Of a stretch of 64,000 nucleotides of DNA, positions 34,539 to 47,043 are shown one piece after another. Within the stretch, counting starts at the first letter, position 1. Every line of letters starts with the position of its first letter. A program made the position numbers and the translations under genes. Source of the DNA: Biancaea sappan. Its lineage: Eukaryota; Streptophyta; Magnoliopsida; Fabales; Fabaceae. The notes under the pieces are model-generated. The model ran no database searches, was not told the DNA's origin, and saw only the letters and a program-made list of their open reading frames with translations. Location: NCBI GenBank assembly GCA_037074585.1, contig CM073491.1, positions 38,666,501 to 38,730,500 of the forward strand, given 5' to 3'.

Positions 34539-36937
34539 TGTAATATCCCAAGAATTTTTATGAATATTTAAAATTTGTTTGAAGTTTATTGAAAAATTTA
34601 ATTACATGAAAAATGTTCTTTTTGAATTAGTGAAGGAAATTTGGGAATAGAAATTTCAAAATTTTAATTTGGGAAATTTTTACGAATTCTCAAGGACTAA
34701 TGTGAAAAGAAAAGAAAGTATAGAGGACTTTTGGGAAATGACCAAATAGAAACCTGAGAGGAAGAATAAAGCTTATGAGAATGAATTATGAGTCTGGTAC
34801 CGAAAAGATGATGGATTCGGTATTTAGGAAATTTTTGTACATTCTCAAGAACCTAAGTGAACAAATCTTATAAGCTAAGTTGGCTATGAACGATTTTATC
34901 GAAAAAGGAATTGGTGGGGCCCACACATATAATTATTAGTTTCTCTTCTCCTTCTTCCTCCCGAGGCTTCATTTTCTTCCTTGTTTCCATCTTCTTCTCC
35001 AATCCTTTCTTTAAGTTCTTCCGGTGATCTGATATTTTCTAACCATACTTCTGATTCTTAGGAGTTCTAGAGGCAAAGAGGTAAGTTTTATCTGCTCTAT
35101 TTCTCTTTTTCTCTATTTTCGGACCTATGGAAGAAAATTAAGATTTTGAGTTTTAATGGATGAATTTAAGTGTGGATGTTAATGTAAAACATTCTTAGAT
35201 GGTTTATGATGTTATTAGAACAAGAAATTTCGTAGAATTTAGATATTTGAAAAAGTTAGTATTCTTGATGAAAATTTGAGATTTGAGCTTGGATTGTTGG
35301 TAAAAATTAGGGGTTTTTGTGTTAAAATACTCATTATACATTAAGGATGAAAACACATGGAAGAAATCAAAAGAAATGTTGTTTTAGATATGATTTTAGG
35401 ATTTTTGGATGAAGAACACGAAGAACATCTGAAAATTTTCCCCAAAAATTATTGTTCATCGGGAAAATTTTTTCAGATTTTCTCGGCTATTGTAGCGTTG
35501 ACTCGATCAACGTTACTGTAGCATTGACTCGGTCAAAGTTACTGTAGCATTGACTCGGTCAATGTTACTGTAGCTGCATTGACCGTTGACCGTTATTGTA
35601 GCATCAGTTTTTTTTTAATATCGTTGAAAAGCTCTTTGAATCTAGTTTCCAATGGTATAAGTTTTATCTGGATATTCATTACCAGTTAGGAGTTATGATT
35701 TGAGAAGTAAGTGAAGGTCGGGAATAGTGGTAGGAAATTTCTCTATTTTGTAACCCTGATGGTTTTTATCTGGTTACAATAGGAATGGTCAAGGTGCAAG
35801 GTGAGAGTGCCGAGAGCGTGAAATCCAGGTGAGTGAGTTAATGCTTGCTATGATTAAATATCTTTGTTATGGACTTTATGCATCATAGTGAAAATATGTT
35901 ATATATCCAAGTTTGAAGAGGATGATGACTCAAATATATATATTTATATGTTTAAATTATATTGTGCTTGAATGGGACGATGAGACAAACAATTGTGGAA
36001 CTTGTCTGGTGATTCTTATTTTCTCATGAATGGAGGTTATATGATGGATTGTGAATGGCATGTGAAATGAGTTGAAGTATGTTATTGTTGAATAATTGAT
36101 CTATATTATGGGTTATGTTGCATACATACTATGTTGCTGGAACAATATTGTTTATGTTGTGACTTGAATTGTAAATGACTGAGTTGTGTATGTGGCTCAT
36201 GATTATGATTGAGGATGCTCTTAGATGTGATTGTGATTGTGTTTGTCTAGAAAGGAGAGGCATGGTGGTGCATCCCATGGAGAAATCTACGTGAAGCTAT
36301 AAGGGTGGAGAATATACATGGAGCGATAAGGGTGGATGCGGCGAGGGCCGCGGGCAACGATCCAGAGATACACTGGACGACCCGGTTGGTACGGGAAATG
36401 TGTGAAATTGATTTCACTGTTTACTGTTGTGAATTATGTTGAAATGTATTTGATTTACTTGGATATTGTTGTGAAGTATTATGAATTATATTATATTATA
36501 TTATGATCGATTACGTATGATTGCTGCATGTTATCATTATGATGCATGATATTTTTTTTGTCATAGTGTTGTGTTGTCTGCTCACTAGGCACGTGGTTTG
36601 CTCATACCCCTCTTATTAACATTTTTTTCAAAGTTGACAGTTGAAGGTAAATATCTGTACAAGGAATTATGGATCCTTAGCCCATGATTATCTTTTCATT
36701 TGTTCAAGATAAAGGTATAATAGTTAAGTCTTATACTAAGTTGTATAAATCTAGAAATCTCTGTAATCGGGTAGGTTCATTTAGTGATGTAATGTGAATG
36801 ACTGTAGTGTGTATAGAGAACTCGGTTTGGTTGCATGAAAAAGAATGGTATGATACTTAAGAGAAAGATAGGCTTACGGAGGTGAAATGAAATTCACATT
36901 CCGTACCGGTCACGTGCTCAGATTTTGGGACGTGACA
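34539..36937 (+). mobile_element. Solo LTR, family A copy 2 (2399 bp), TSD ATATT
   Basis: It begins TGTAATATCCC and ends GGGACGTGACA, with ATATT on both sides (34534-34538 and 36938-36942). It is homologous to 5965-8318 in opposite orientation, including the 26-bp array (about 35486-35576) and the leader rich in CTTCTTCC. No internal sequence is attached. It sits in the right part of LTR family C. Confidence 0.92.
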
Positions 36938-37974
36938 ATATTGATGAATATATTATGGAATATATTGCTGATTATTTTAATGATTATTTGAAATTATTTG
37001 AACTTTGTGTGTGTTTGGGCGGGATAGTACCCTCTCTTACGTCAAGCTGGAAATCTAGGTGATAGGATGACTTGACCTCTGAAAGTAGAGACAATGATTC
37101 CTTCGATAGGGATATGATCCCAGATTTAATCCGTGAGGTGCCCTGACCGTTGCTGATGAGGTTGTGCGTCATGGCGGGTTTTGATGAGATTGGTTGAGCG
37201 GGCCTACAGGCACTCTCGGGTGTTTTTTCATTGACGAGTACTAGTTCCGTTAGTCTGAATTGTTTGTTTGAATTGCAAATTCTCTGGTAGATATCTTTTC
37301 TTGTGAATTATGATTTTTACCTATACTTTTATTTTATTTCTTTTACATAGCGGATTTTATTAGGGCGAGGATTAGCTCGCTCACTGAGATTATTATCTCA
37401 TACTCGTTGGCTTTTTCTTTTCAGATCAGGTAGTGGACGAGGATCTTCTTCTAGAGGAGTAGTTGCCGTTGGACTATCCCATCGTTGGGTGGGTTCCATG
37501 TTATTAGTGTTTTATTTTGTTAAGTTTAAGAAGCTCTGTAGTGAACTAGGACATCCATGAGGTCTCGGGCTAATAAACTACTTTATTTATTGTATTTAAT
37601 TTGATTTGAACTCGAAGATTTATTTTGAGAATTTATGATATGGATTATGGTAGAAGTTGAGATTTCAATTATGAATTTATTTAAGTTGATATGATTTTGT
37701 GAATGAATTAAGTTTCGATAATTTTATGTTAAATATTAAAATTGTAATATGGGAGATTACAAGGAATTTGGGTAAGTTTTCATCTCCCCTTATGTGTATA
37801 TGATATATGGTTATAATAATTTATATTGTAAACTAATAATTATTTTAATAAGTATTTGATATTTATTTCAATTAATATTTAGTTATAAATTAATATTTCT
37901 TTTAATTAATCTTATTTATACTTAATAAATATTTTCTAATTTTAATCTTTATTTTATCATACATATATTCATAT

Positions 37975-37977
<3 letters not shown>

Positions 37978-38011
<34 letters not shown>
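37978..38011. repeat. (TA)n microsatellite in LTR family C
   Basis: An AT dinucleotide run of about 34 bp. Confidence 0.9.
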
Positions 38012-38014
<3 letters not shown>

Positions 38015-38507
38015 AGTATGAATTGTCTTTAAAATTTAAATAGTTGAGACTATTTAAATTATTTAAAATAAAGTTGTCTTATTTGCTTGATTTAGTTCGC
38101 CTGTTTGCTAAATTCTAAATACTTATGAAAGTTATGTTATTTAATAAATAAAAAGAGAACGATGTATGTTATAAATATTCATAAATAAACAAAAAGGGGT
38201 AGAAATTGATATGTTAACTAGGCTTACAGTAACACGAGATTCGTGTCACTAGGCCGGTCACGTACTTGAAATTTGGGTCGTGACATAAGAAATACCATAT
38301 TATAATTAGAGTATATAATAGCGTAGCAGTTTTTATGGATTAGCAAAAGACATAACCAAAATAAGACATAATCCATAGGCAAGAACAGTTTTAGATTTAA
38401 TCTAACATGTATAAGAAAATAAATTAAGTATAAAACTCATGTTAGAAAAACATATATCAAAACATAAAAAATACTTTCCTTTAAAAGATGTCTTCAATCC
38501 TCAATCC

Positions 38508-40155
38508 TGTAGGATTTTAGAGATCATAGAATAACGCGGCAAAATTTAAAATTTTCTCTACAACCCTTTCACCGATGAATCAACCTATATTACCATTATA
38601 TTAACCATGAAAAATAAGATGAAGAGAAATACCTCTTATAGTGTAGCAATCTCTCCAAGCCAAAAAAGTATCCAAAGTAGTATATCTCTAATGGTAATCC
38701 ACACAAAATTATACAAAAGAAAAATCTCTTAAGGTAATGGGGTTTCTTCTCCTTCTTGTGCTAGCAAGCACGAAGAAGCTATGAAAAAAACCATCTTGGT
38801 TGAGGGAGAAGAGAACAAGAATGTTTCTAAAACAAATACTTAATAATTGAGAGAGAGTGGTAGGTAGCGTGTGGCTCTCACTATCATATTTAAAGTGATA
38901 GGTGCAACCACATACCCTAAAGCCCTAATTTCCTTAGTAAGTGCCACTCCATTATTGGGCTTCTTAAAGTGACATCTTAAGAAGCCTAATCTCTTTGAGA
39001 GAGTAACGCCTAAAAGGTTCTTGTTTTGGGCTTTTCCTTGTTTGGGTAGGAATAGGAACATGTTCTTATTCCTTTTATTTTCTTATCTCCTTTTAATTAA
39101 TTCTCCAATTTAGAATCAAATCCTCAAACTCGTTTTACATTCCTAGTGAATTTCTATGCATGTGACCAATTAGGTTTCTGGCTATATTGGCTATTCACAA
39201 TAAACATTTGATTATAAATAGATCACGAGTGATATCTAACAACACATCATGACCCCCAATTGATCGAAAAATCAGTTGTTTAACTTTAAACCTTTCTGCA
39301 GCTAAAGCGTGTCTGTGTAATGTGTCATTTCACCTTCTTATGCCCACTTGGTTCAGAGTATGGCCTATGTGTCAACTCCTACTAGACTTGATTACATCAT
39401 GTCCAGCCCAAGTAGTCAGTTCCTTATCCTGTGGGATCAATCACTATAAACTATATTATTGAAGACTATCTTCATGACAAGTCTGCTTTGGCCAAAGACT
39501 TCTTAGCGATTATCCTGACAAGTTGCCATGGGTATACTTCATTCTATTAGGAGTGGTGAATCCTCTGTTGACTACTCAAATATCTTCGAATACCTCATGT
39601 TATGCCCAATCACCACCCTAAGAGTGACCCATGGTGGGTAACAATGAATGAAGTCAAAAAACAGGATCCATATCCAAGATAACTTCAGTTCTTTAAGTCC
39701 AAGTATACTTGCACTATTAGCTGTTATGAGACCTATCACTGACATTTGAATAGGTATCTATGTGATGTATTATGCAGGTCATCCAATGTACTTATTACCA
39801 TTAACAAGCATTCACATATTCACTCAAAACATCTCATGCTTACAACTTATAAGGACAGCTGATTGATCAAATCAAGAAGCATAATATATGTTAGTCTATC
39901 TGGATCACTGATGTCCAGTCTCAAGTGATCTTATGACTAGTGATAGTTTAGATACAACACATGATAGGACTCTCACATTATGATCATCATCATAATTTTC
40001 TCCATGCTATGTTTTATGTCATGGACTTCATTATTTATTTTATGATTTAATCTTGAGTTTTTGAATATAAATAATAAAGAAAACCTCTTTGGATTAATAA
40101 CTAAGTTTGTACATCTGATGCTAAAAGTGATTGCTTTTAGAGCATCTTTCTAACA
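38508..40155 (-). mobile_element. Solo LTR, family F (1648 bp), TSD AATCC
   Basis: The plus strand is bounded TGTAGGATTTTAG...TTTCTAACA; reversed it starts TGTTAGAAAGATGCTC, a copia-type LTR start. AATCC lies on both sides (38503-38507 and 40156-40160). No primer-binding site or polypurine tract adjoins it, hence a solo LTR. It interrupts the internal region of the SIRE-like element. The minus-strand frame 38840-39061 is not supported as a gene. Confidence 0.85.
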
Positions 40156-40160
40156 AATCC

Positions 40161-42480
40161 TCTATGGCAGCTCAACCTCTCTGATGAAGATTGCATATCT
40201 TGTCAGTCAACTATTGAAGTTCCTCAGTTTAAGAGAAGGAATTTTGTCCTTTATAGTCTCCATTTGATCACACATCTCTCCCATGTATTCTTGCATCTGT
40301 TTTCATCATACTCAACATATGAGTTAAATTCTCAATCAACTAATTTACCAGTTTTTGTGCCCTCTTTGGTATAATCTAGAGAAGAAATGTTTATCTCAAT
40401 TAGTAGTAAGCTCAACTTTTCATGTCATTCGCCATAGTCTTCTTTATCTCATCTTCTCTTTTTCTTCTTTCTCTGGCTCTTTTCTTAAACTGATTCTCAA
40501 TCAAAATATGCCACTAATTTTGATCACAAGAGAATATTATTCTTTTCATCAATGATTATGGATTTTATTTTTTATGAAATAATTCATTGATGTGAGCATC
40601 TTCAAGAATCTTGATACCAAATTCTTTCTTGCACAAGATTCCACTCTATGGTGAAGTGAGGTTCATTGATTGTTTGGCCTTGCATGGTGTAAGCCATTGC
40701 TAGAAACTTTCTCTCATTTTCACAAGCTTAATTTGACCAAACATAGGAAATGACATTCAAGGAGCACTTTGGTCATTAGCATCCATCTTTCTTAATTTGA
40801 TATTGTGTTCCAGATTTAGTGTAGAAAGCTGTCACTATTTCCTTATACCACTAATCTTTTCAAACCCAATTTAATCAATAGATCAATGAATTTAAATATA
40901 TGTTCAGCAAAAGAATTCTAGTTAAAATACTTACTTGAAACTACTTTTCTCTTCTCAATTGAATGAGTATTTTGATCTTCTGTTCTGATCCTTCAAGAGA
41001 ATGATTATTGGTTGATAGGAAATAGATTTAGTACTCGTAAGCTTGAATGGTAATGCCATTGAAGAGCATACTTTTCTCTTCTCAATTGAATGACTATTTT
41101 GGTCTTCTGTTCTAATCCTTCAAGAGAATGATTATTGGTTGATAGGAAATAGATTTAGTACTCATAAGCTTGAATGGTAATCCATTGAAGAGCAAAAATA
41201 TCCAGAGATTGTGACCAACACTTCCCAATAAAAAGTTTAAAACCTTCAAGTTGATGGGGAGATCAATCCATGAGAAGAATATATGAATCTCTGAAGAGAT
41301 TTTCATTGATGCTTTAAGGAATACTGATTTCCATATTTGGAGCACGGCAGAATAGACTTCTAATCATCCCAAATATTCTGATATACAAATTGCCTTTGAA
41401 TGACCTATTAATCGACTGATATGCTTAGATTAGTCAACTGTCGGTTTCTGAATTTGGAGATTTTCTAAGGCAGAGACCTATTAGTCGACTATTATCCTTA
41501 TGTTAGTTGGTTGATGCAGAGATTTTGGGGATTTTTGGTTTAGTGACCTATCAATTGACTGTTGAGGGTTGGGCAGTCGACTTATACCTCTCAAGTGCTC
41601 AGGTAAATTTGTCTCAGTGTTCAACATTTGTACCTGGTGCCCAGTGTCCATTTTAGCATCTAGCGCTCGTGTCAGCATCTAACTCTCTGATCTATTAGTC
41701 GACTGATGACCTCGGTCAGTCGATTGATGGCTTTTACACTTAAGGAAGATTTTGGGCAGAGAGATCCCAGTGGAATGATCATATTCTATTAGTCGACTGA
41801 TTATATCTGATATGCTAATAGAGGATCTGATAGAACTCTCCGGTTGACTGACAAGCCTTCAGCAATCGATTGATTGACTTCTGATATTCAAATAATTTGA
41901 CAGTTGATGCATTAGTCGATTGATATCATCCTGTTAGTCACTGATCTGTTACAGAAGTCCATTTTCTGATATGCTTAAGATAGAATGAGGTGAGTGCTTT
42001 AAGAGGATATTTTTCCTGCAAAATAAGCTTGAGGAGCACTCTAATACTAAAGTTAATAATATTCAAATAAATCTCAAGTAATAGGAGAAACAATATATTG
42101 TTCAATATATGTCATGCTTTCATAAAATGCATTTGGAGCAAGTTTTTGAGGTGCGGTGTTTTAAAGGGTTTTGAGCTATATTTATAATGAAATTATTTGA
42201 CTCAAAAAAAAAACATGAATCTCTAGGCCGCACACCTAAAAGATTTGTTATGAATAGCATGCATGATTTTTCAAATAAAGATGATGGCATGCTAGAAAGT
42301 AGTTATAAGCATTAAATGCAGTAAACATATCAGTTAAATTTCTTACAGTACATTTCAGCTAATATGTTTGTGTTCGTTGCCTCCTTTTGATGCAAGAGAG
42401 TGGAGTTTAAATGATGTAGCCATTGGAATGTTATTTCCACTCCTTGCTTTGAGACATTCCTGCAAATTAATTCTTTGTCT
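40161..42480 (-). repeat. Internal region of the SIRE-like element, unclear content
   Basis: No RT, integrase or RNase H is visible. Minus-strand pieces read like protein in broken frames: RARERRKREDEIKKTMAND near 40440-40480 and AMAYTMQGQTINEPHFTIEW near 40640-40700. I do not recognise them. AGTCGACT clusters occupy 41400-41960. Either a non-autonomous element or a second unrecognised insertion is present. Confidence 0.45.
40943..41195. repeat. 127-bp tandem duplication
   Basis: Units starting ACTTTTCTCTTCTCAATTGAATGA at 40943 and 41070 are nearly identical over about 126 bp, differing at a few positions and one indel. Confidence 0.85.
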
Positions 42481-42499
42481 TCGGTACCCAAATTTATTT

Positions 42500-43766
42500 G
42501 AGTCTGCCGGGTTTAAGAGTTCCTTTTTGAACCAGTTTCATCTTTACTCCAAGAGAATCATTTTTCTTATAAAAACATGAGTAAAACTTGTGTCCTTTTA
42601 GTCCACAATAAAAACAAGTGCAAGTTGGACTATTGGACATATTTACATAAACAAAGAAGTTTTTAAGATATTTCTAGTTTGATTTATTTCTAAAACAAAA
42701 CCAGCTTTGTTAAAACTTCTTCTTTGTTTTTCAACAGAGGTGTTAAAAATTTCTCTATCTTGAGAAAATATTGCAAGTGTGTTTTAAAGATCATTATTTT
42801 TCTTTTTCGAAAAATCACACTTGATGAAGAACAATTTTTGTTGGTAGAGATATTTGCCTTTAAAGTCAAATTCTCTTCTTGCAAAGTTCTGTTTTGATTT
42901 TCAAAAACAAAATTCTCTTCCTTGGAAATAGAAAAATCATTTTTCAATTTTTTCAACTCATTTTCAAGAGAAGAGTTTTTCTATTTTGAAACAATTGAAT
43001 TCTTTGCAAGTTTTATAGATTCAGCACATAAATGATCATAACCGTTTTAAAGCTCATCAAAAGAGTAATTAAATGAATTTACCTCATCATTGCCTTCCGC
43101 CACAAGACAAAATTCGCTTTCTTCATTTGGGCCTTTCATGCTTTGTTCTAAATGCTGATCTTTCTCTTCATTCACCTTTGGTTGTGGTTGTGGTTTTTCT
43201 TCTTCTCCATTTTCTGCTTCTGTCTCCTTGGTGATTTGAGATTTTTCTGCATATACCTCACTAAGAGCTTGCAATTGATTAAGCATAAGTTGTATCTCAT
43301 TAATGGTTTTGCAACTTTCCATTTGAACATATTTAAGCTCATTAATGAGAACACAATATCTTAATTACTCATCTCTTAAGAATTTCCTCATGAGCAACTT
43401 CTAAAGTTTTTCACATATCTTTAGCAGTAGCACATTTAGAAACTACGAAAAATTCATCTTGACTCAATGCATAGGAAATAATCATTTTTACTTTAGCATT
43501 GAGATTCATTAAATATCTTTCAACATGATCCCATTCACTCTTAGGTTTTGGAATGATTTTTCCTTGTTCTTTTTTGTATTATAAGACCCATTTTCAACAA
43601 CATCCCAGAGTTTAAGGTCTACTAAAATTAAAAACATTTTCATCTCATACTTCCAATATTGAAAATGATTTGTATTAAAAATAGGAGGTTCTATGAAAGT
43701 GCAATTTTCAAGCATAAACCAATAACCAAATCCAGCCATATCAACTCTTAGAGGGTTAAGTCTCAA
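42500..43766 (-). pseudogene. SIRE-like copia gag remnant
   Basis: From 43766 the minus strand reads LENCTFIEPPIFNTNHFQYW, MKMFLILVDLKLWDVVENG (copia gag N-domain). It goes on through MESCKTINEIQLMLNQLQAL and a coiled, Asn/Glu-rich stretch (KEENFVFENQNRTLQEENLT near 42900). It ends in a zinc knuckle CFYCGLKGHKFYSC (C-x2-C-x4-H-x4-C) near 42560-42600. Frame breaks separate these blocks. It lies just inside the primer-binding site, as expected for gag. No pol follows. Confidence 0.85.
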
Positions 43767-43779
43767 ATTAAGAGTTCAA

Positions 43780-43791
43780 GCTCTGATACCA
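43780..43791 (-). other. Primer-binding site of the SIRE-like element
   Basis: TGGTATCAGAGC on the minus strand lies two bases inside the LTR end CCTTTCA and is complementary to initiator tRNA-Met. Confidence 0.9.
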
Positions 43792-43793
43792 AT

Positions 43794-45503
43794 TGAAAGG
43801 AATGGTTGGATTCCAAGATGGGGTAAATTGGGTTTTATAAATTTTTCACAAAACTTTAATAGAAGTTAAAATGATTTTCTGAAAATGTATAATGCTAAAG
43901 ATAATAATTCAATACATAAAACAATATGTTATCAAGATGAATATTTAAAGAGTGCAAGATATAAAAAAGGAAATATAAATGAGCACAAATTAAAGAGTAA
44001 GGGAGAAGAAGATTGACAATGAAAATTTATAATGGTTCAGCTAAATCAAGCCTACATCCAGTCCTCGACCAAACTACTTGAGTATTTCACTATTAAGCTT
44101 GTAATGTAAAAGGTTGGTGCTTGCAAACCACAACAAGTTCAATCTGAGTACTTGTTGAAATCACTACAAGATTGTAACCGATTCGTACTTGTTGACTATG
44201 CAAATTCAATCCCAATAATTGCAAAACTTATAAGGGAGAATTTATGAATCTGAATTCCTCCATAGCCCAATGCAAGTTCTTCCAGCACTAGTACTTGTGA
44301 ACCACAACTCCGAATAAGATTTGTATTGATCAAAATCAACAATACAAAGAAACTCTATAAAGAGTAGATGAATATAAATAAAGCTCTCTATAACTTAAAT
44401 GATTGAGAGTATGCAAGATTTGGCTCAAGAATTATTTTCTTTCTCTCAAAGATGAAAGAATAAGTTAATATCACATTGTAGTAGTTTGTTCTTACATAAA
44501 AATGTGTATCTATGGTCATATATATAGGTTTAATTGAAATATAGCCGTTTATAGTCATTACTACACTTAAAAATGCATGTTAGGTGGCATCAGTGTTTCT
44601 GGGCTATCAGTCGACTGATCAGGGTCTATCTATTAATTGATTGCTTTCTGTCAAAAATCCTGTTGAATTGCAGCTTTTAAGCTCTCTTTAAAAGATCATA
44701 ACTCTCTCATTTGAACTCCATTTTAAACAAATAATATATCATTGGAAAGCTCTTGGAATCTAGTTTCAAATAAGACAATTTCACTAAAAAAATAATCTCT
44801 CATTTAAGAGATATGATCAAAATTTTGAGTACAACCAAGTCAACTTTTAGTTTTTCATATTGTCATATCTTTCTCTTTTGGACTCAGTTTTGAATAAATA
44901 ATATACCATTAAAAATCTCTTTGAGTCGACTAATAAATGAGATTAAGAATCTTAAAAACCGATTTGTCGTTTTGGAGATATGATAAAAGGAGTGGCCAAA
45001 GGTCAAAAATTAACTTTTGTAAAACTTCATATCTCACTCTCTTTTTGTTGAAAATGCTTGAGCCAATGGATACATATCTAAATCATTAAATTGCACAAGA
45101 TTACTAGTCTATTGAAAATATACCTAATAAAAGCACATAGGCTATCTTGATGTATCTAAACTTCTAAGACTTCAAATTTTCTAGTTCTTCAATTCTTTGA
45201 GCTTTATCCTTGCATGTTGTATCCTTGAGTGAGCCATGATGTTGATATTCTTCTTTCTTCAATCCAATGCTCACTCTTCTTGTTTTGAACCAACTTGTAG
45301 GAAAATATCTTTCTTACAAAATAAATGGTTAGTTCAATTTATAATAGGTAGCATAATTCATGTATAAAACATTACACATTAAATAACATAATCATGCTTA
45401 AATACTTGTAGCATATATGATAATTAATCCTTATACATTAATGTTACATTTCTCATATATTTGTCATCATCAAAATTTTGGTATAAATACCTTAGGGCTA
45501 ACA
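43794..45503 (-). repeat. 5' LTR of the SIRE-like copia element (1710 bp)
   Basis: It is bounded TGAAAGGAATGG...AGGGCTAACA and collinear with 23509-25216. The right flank ATTTTTAA and the left flank of the other LTR ATTTTAA are nearly the same, as expected for a target duplication. The sequence outside continues LTR family D on both sides. Confidence 0.88.
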
Positions 45504-46157
45504 ATTTTTAAAACATAAATGTGAGATATAAATCTTAGTAACTAGTATAAATAGTATAAAATATCAATATAACCATTTTAATCGTAAAAGTAATCTAAAT
45601 AAACATTTCTCACTTCCATGAACATAAAAACTATCATATAAGCATATGATTATGACATTCTCATTCTTCTTATAGTGCACTAAAATTTCTAGTTGTCTCA
45701 TGAAAAGAACTCTACATCTAGTGAGGAAATTTTGCATCCCATGAGGAAAGTTCATTCTACATCCCATGAGAAAAGTTCTACATCCCATGAAGAATTGAGT
45801 TCTATTTCATGAGAAATCATTTTCTCAAACATTCATGGAAGATTTTATTATAAAACTTTATCATATCGTACACAAACATGATAAACACATATAAATAACT
45901 TGCTTTTATGAAAAACTAACTATCTTTGATTCTTCTTAGAGCAGAATTCTATGAGTTTCCTTCTAGTTTCTCTCTTGTTCCTCAATTTCAGAACACTTCT
46001 TCTTCTTCTTTTGTCTTTCTTTTAGTCTAAAATTTACTATTATATCAATTCTTAAGTTTTAAAATTGATTTATACTAGATGAATCAAGTTAAAAACTTAC
46101 CTTTAGTATTTTCTTGCTAAAACCTTAGCTAAAAATCTCTTCTTTTCTTCTTCCTCA

Positions 46158-46237
<80 letters not shown>

Positions 46238-46839
46238 CTATAGAAAAAAATAGTTTTTCTCTCTCTCTTTTAGCTTGTAAGAAGAGTATTTAGCAAGCTT
46301 TACGTGTGAAATACCTCTATTACCCTTACTCAATTATTTTAGAGCTCTCTTTGGTATGTTAGAGGTATTTTAGTCAATTCTTACACTAATTCTTCAACTT
46401 TCCACCAACTTAAATTTGTGTTTCAGAATGCTACCGACCAACTATTTGATACTTATCAATCAATCACTAGATGTCTGTCATACGCTTTCTGCATAACTTT
46501 GGTCTACCAATCGACTGATAGTTCTTTGACAGTCAATTGCTAACCACAAAATCTAAAAATTTCAATCTTGCAAAGTGTAACCAGTCAATCGCTATCCCTC
46601 TACTAGTTTACTACTTGCAGATATCAAAAATTTTGTCCGATCTTAACCAAAAGTAGTCGACTGCTAGCTACGAGAACTTGACTGGGTCACTTAGAATTCA
46701 ACTTTCTTCTATGTTTAACTTAATCATCCTAATTACTTTATGCCTTTCTTTTATTACTTGTGTCTAGACATCTAAAGACATAAGTAACTTAATTTTAACA
46801 TTACGCAAAACTTAGATAAATAAAATCTGGGATATTATA
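45504..46839 (-). repeat. LTR family D copy 2, right part
   Basis: The stretch is homologous to about 4770-5825 of copy 1 and continues about 190 bp further, ending AAATCTGGGATATTATA. On the minus strand that is a start TATAATATCCC with the first G mutated. It contains the ATCCCATGAGGA series, a long CT run and AGTCGACT-type words. Confidence 0.8.
46161..46232. repeat. (CT)36 microsatellite
   Basis: An uninterrupted CT run of about 72 bp lies in LTR family D. The first copy (about 5460-5520) has only a short interrupted version. Confidence 0.95.
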
Positions 46840-47043
46840 GGTTTGCTAGTATTTCTTCTTTAGGTTGTATTGTCATAACCTTTGGATGCATACTAAAGTA
46901 TCACACATACTAAAGTTATAAGGGCATTGATGAAAGGATTTCATTCCTTTCTAGGACTCATATAGTAGTGAATCAATGATCCATTCACTTGCTCCTAATT
47001 CTCAGTTGTAAAACACATGCAACATGACTTGCATGCTATGTAC
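46840..47043. other. Short non-coding spacer
   Basis: There is no gene or repeat end apart from the left target duplication of the hAT-like element (CTATGTAC at 47036-47043). Confidence 0.5.

Larger units (their letters stand above)
27011..38285 (+). mobile_element. LTR family C (about 3 kb), split by two later insertions
   Basis: The left tip is TGTAATACCCTAGGTATTACGATG and the right tip is GTACTTGAAATTTGGGTCGTGACA. The flanks CAAGA (27006-27010) and TAAGA (38286-38290) match 4 of 5. Removing the gypsy element with one GTAAT and the solo LTR with one ATATT leaves about 2.97 kb of non-coding sequence, so I read it as one solo LTR. TGTAACACCTGCC at 27179 could be the tip of another LTR, which would change the left limit. 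Retained segments: 27011-28426, 34326-34533, 36938-38285. Confidence 0.6.
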
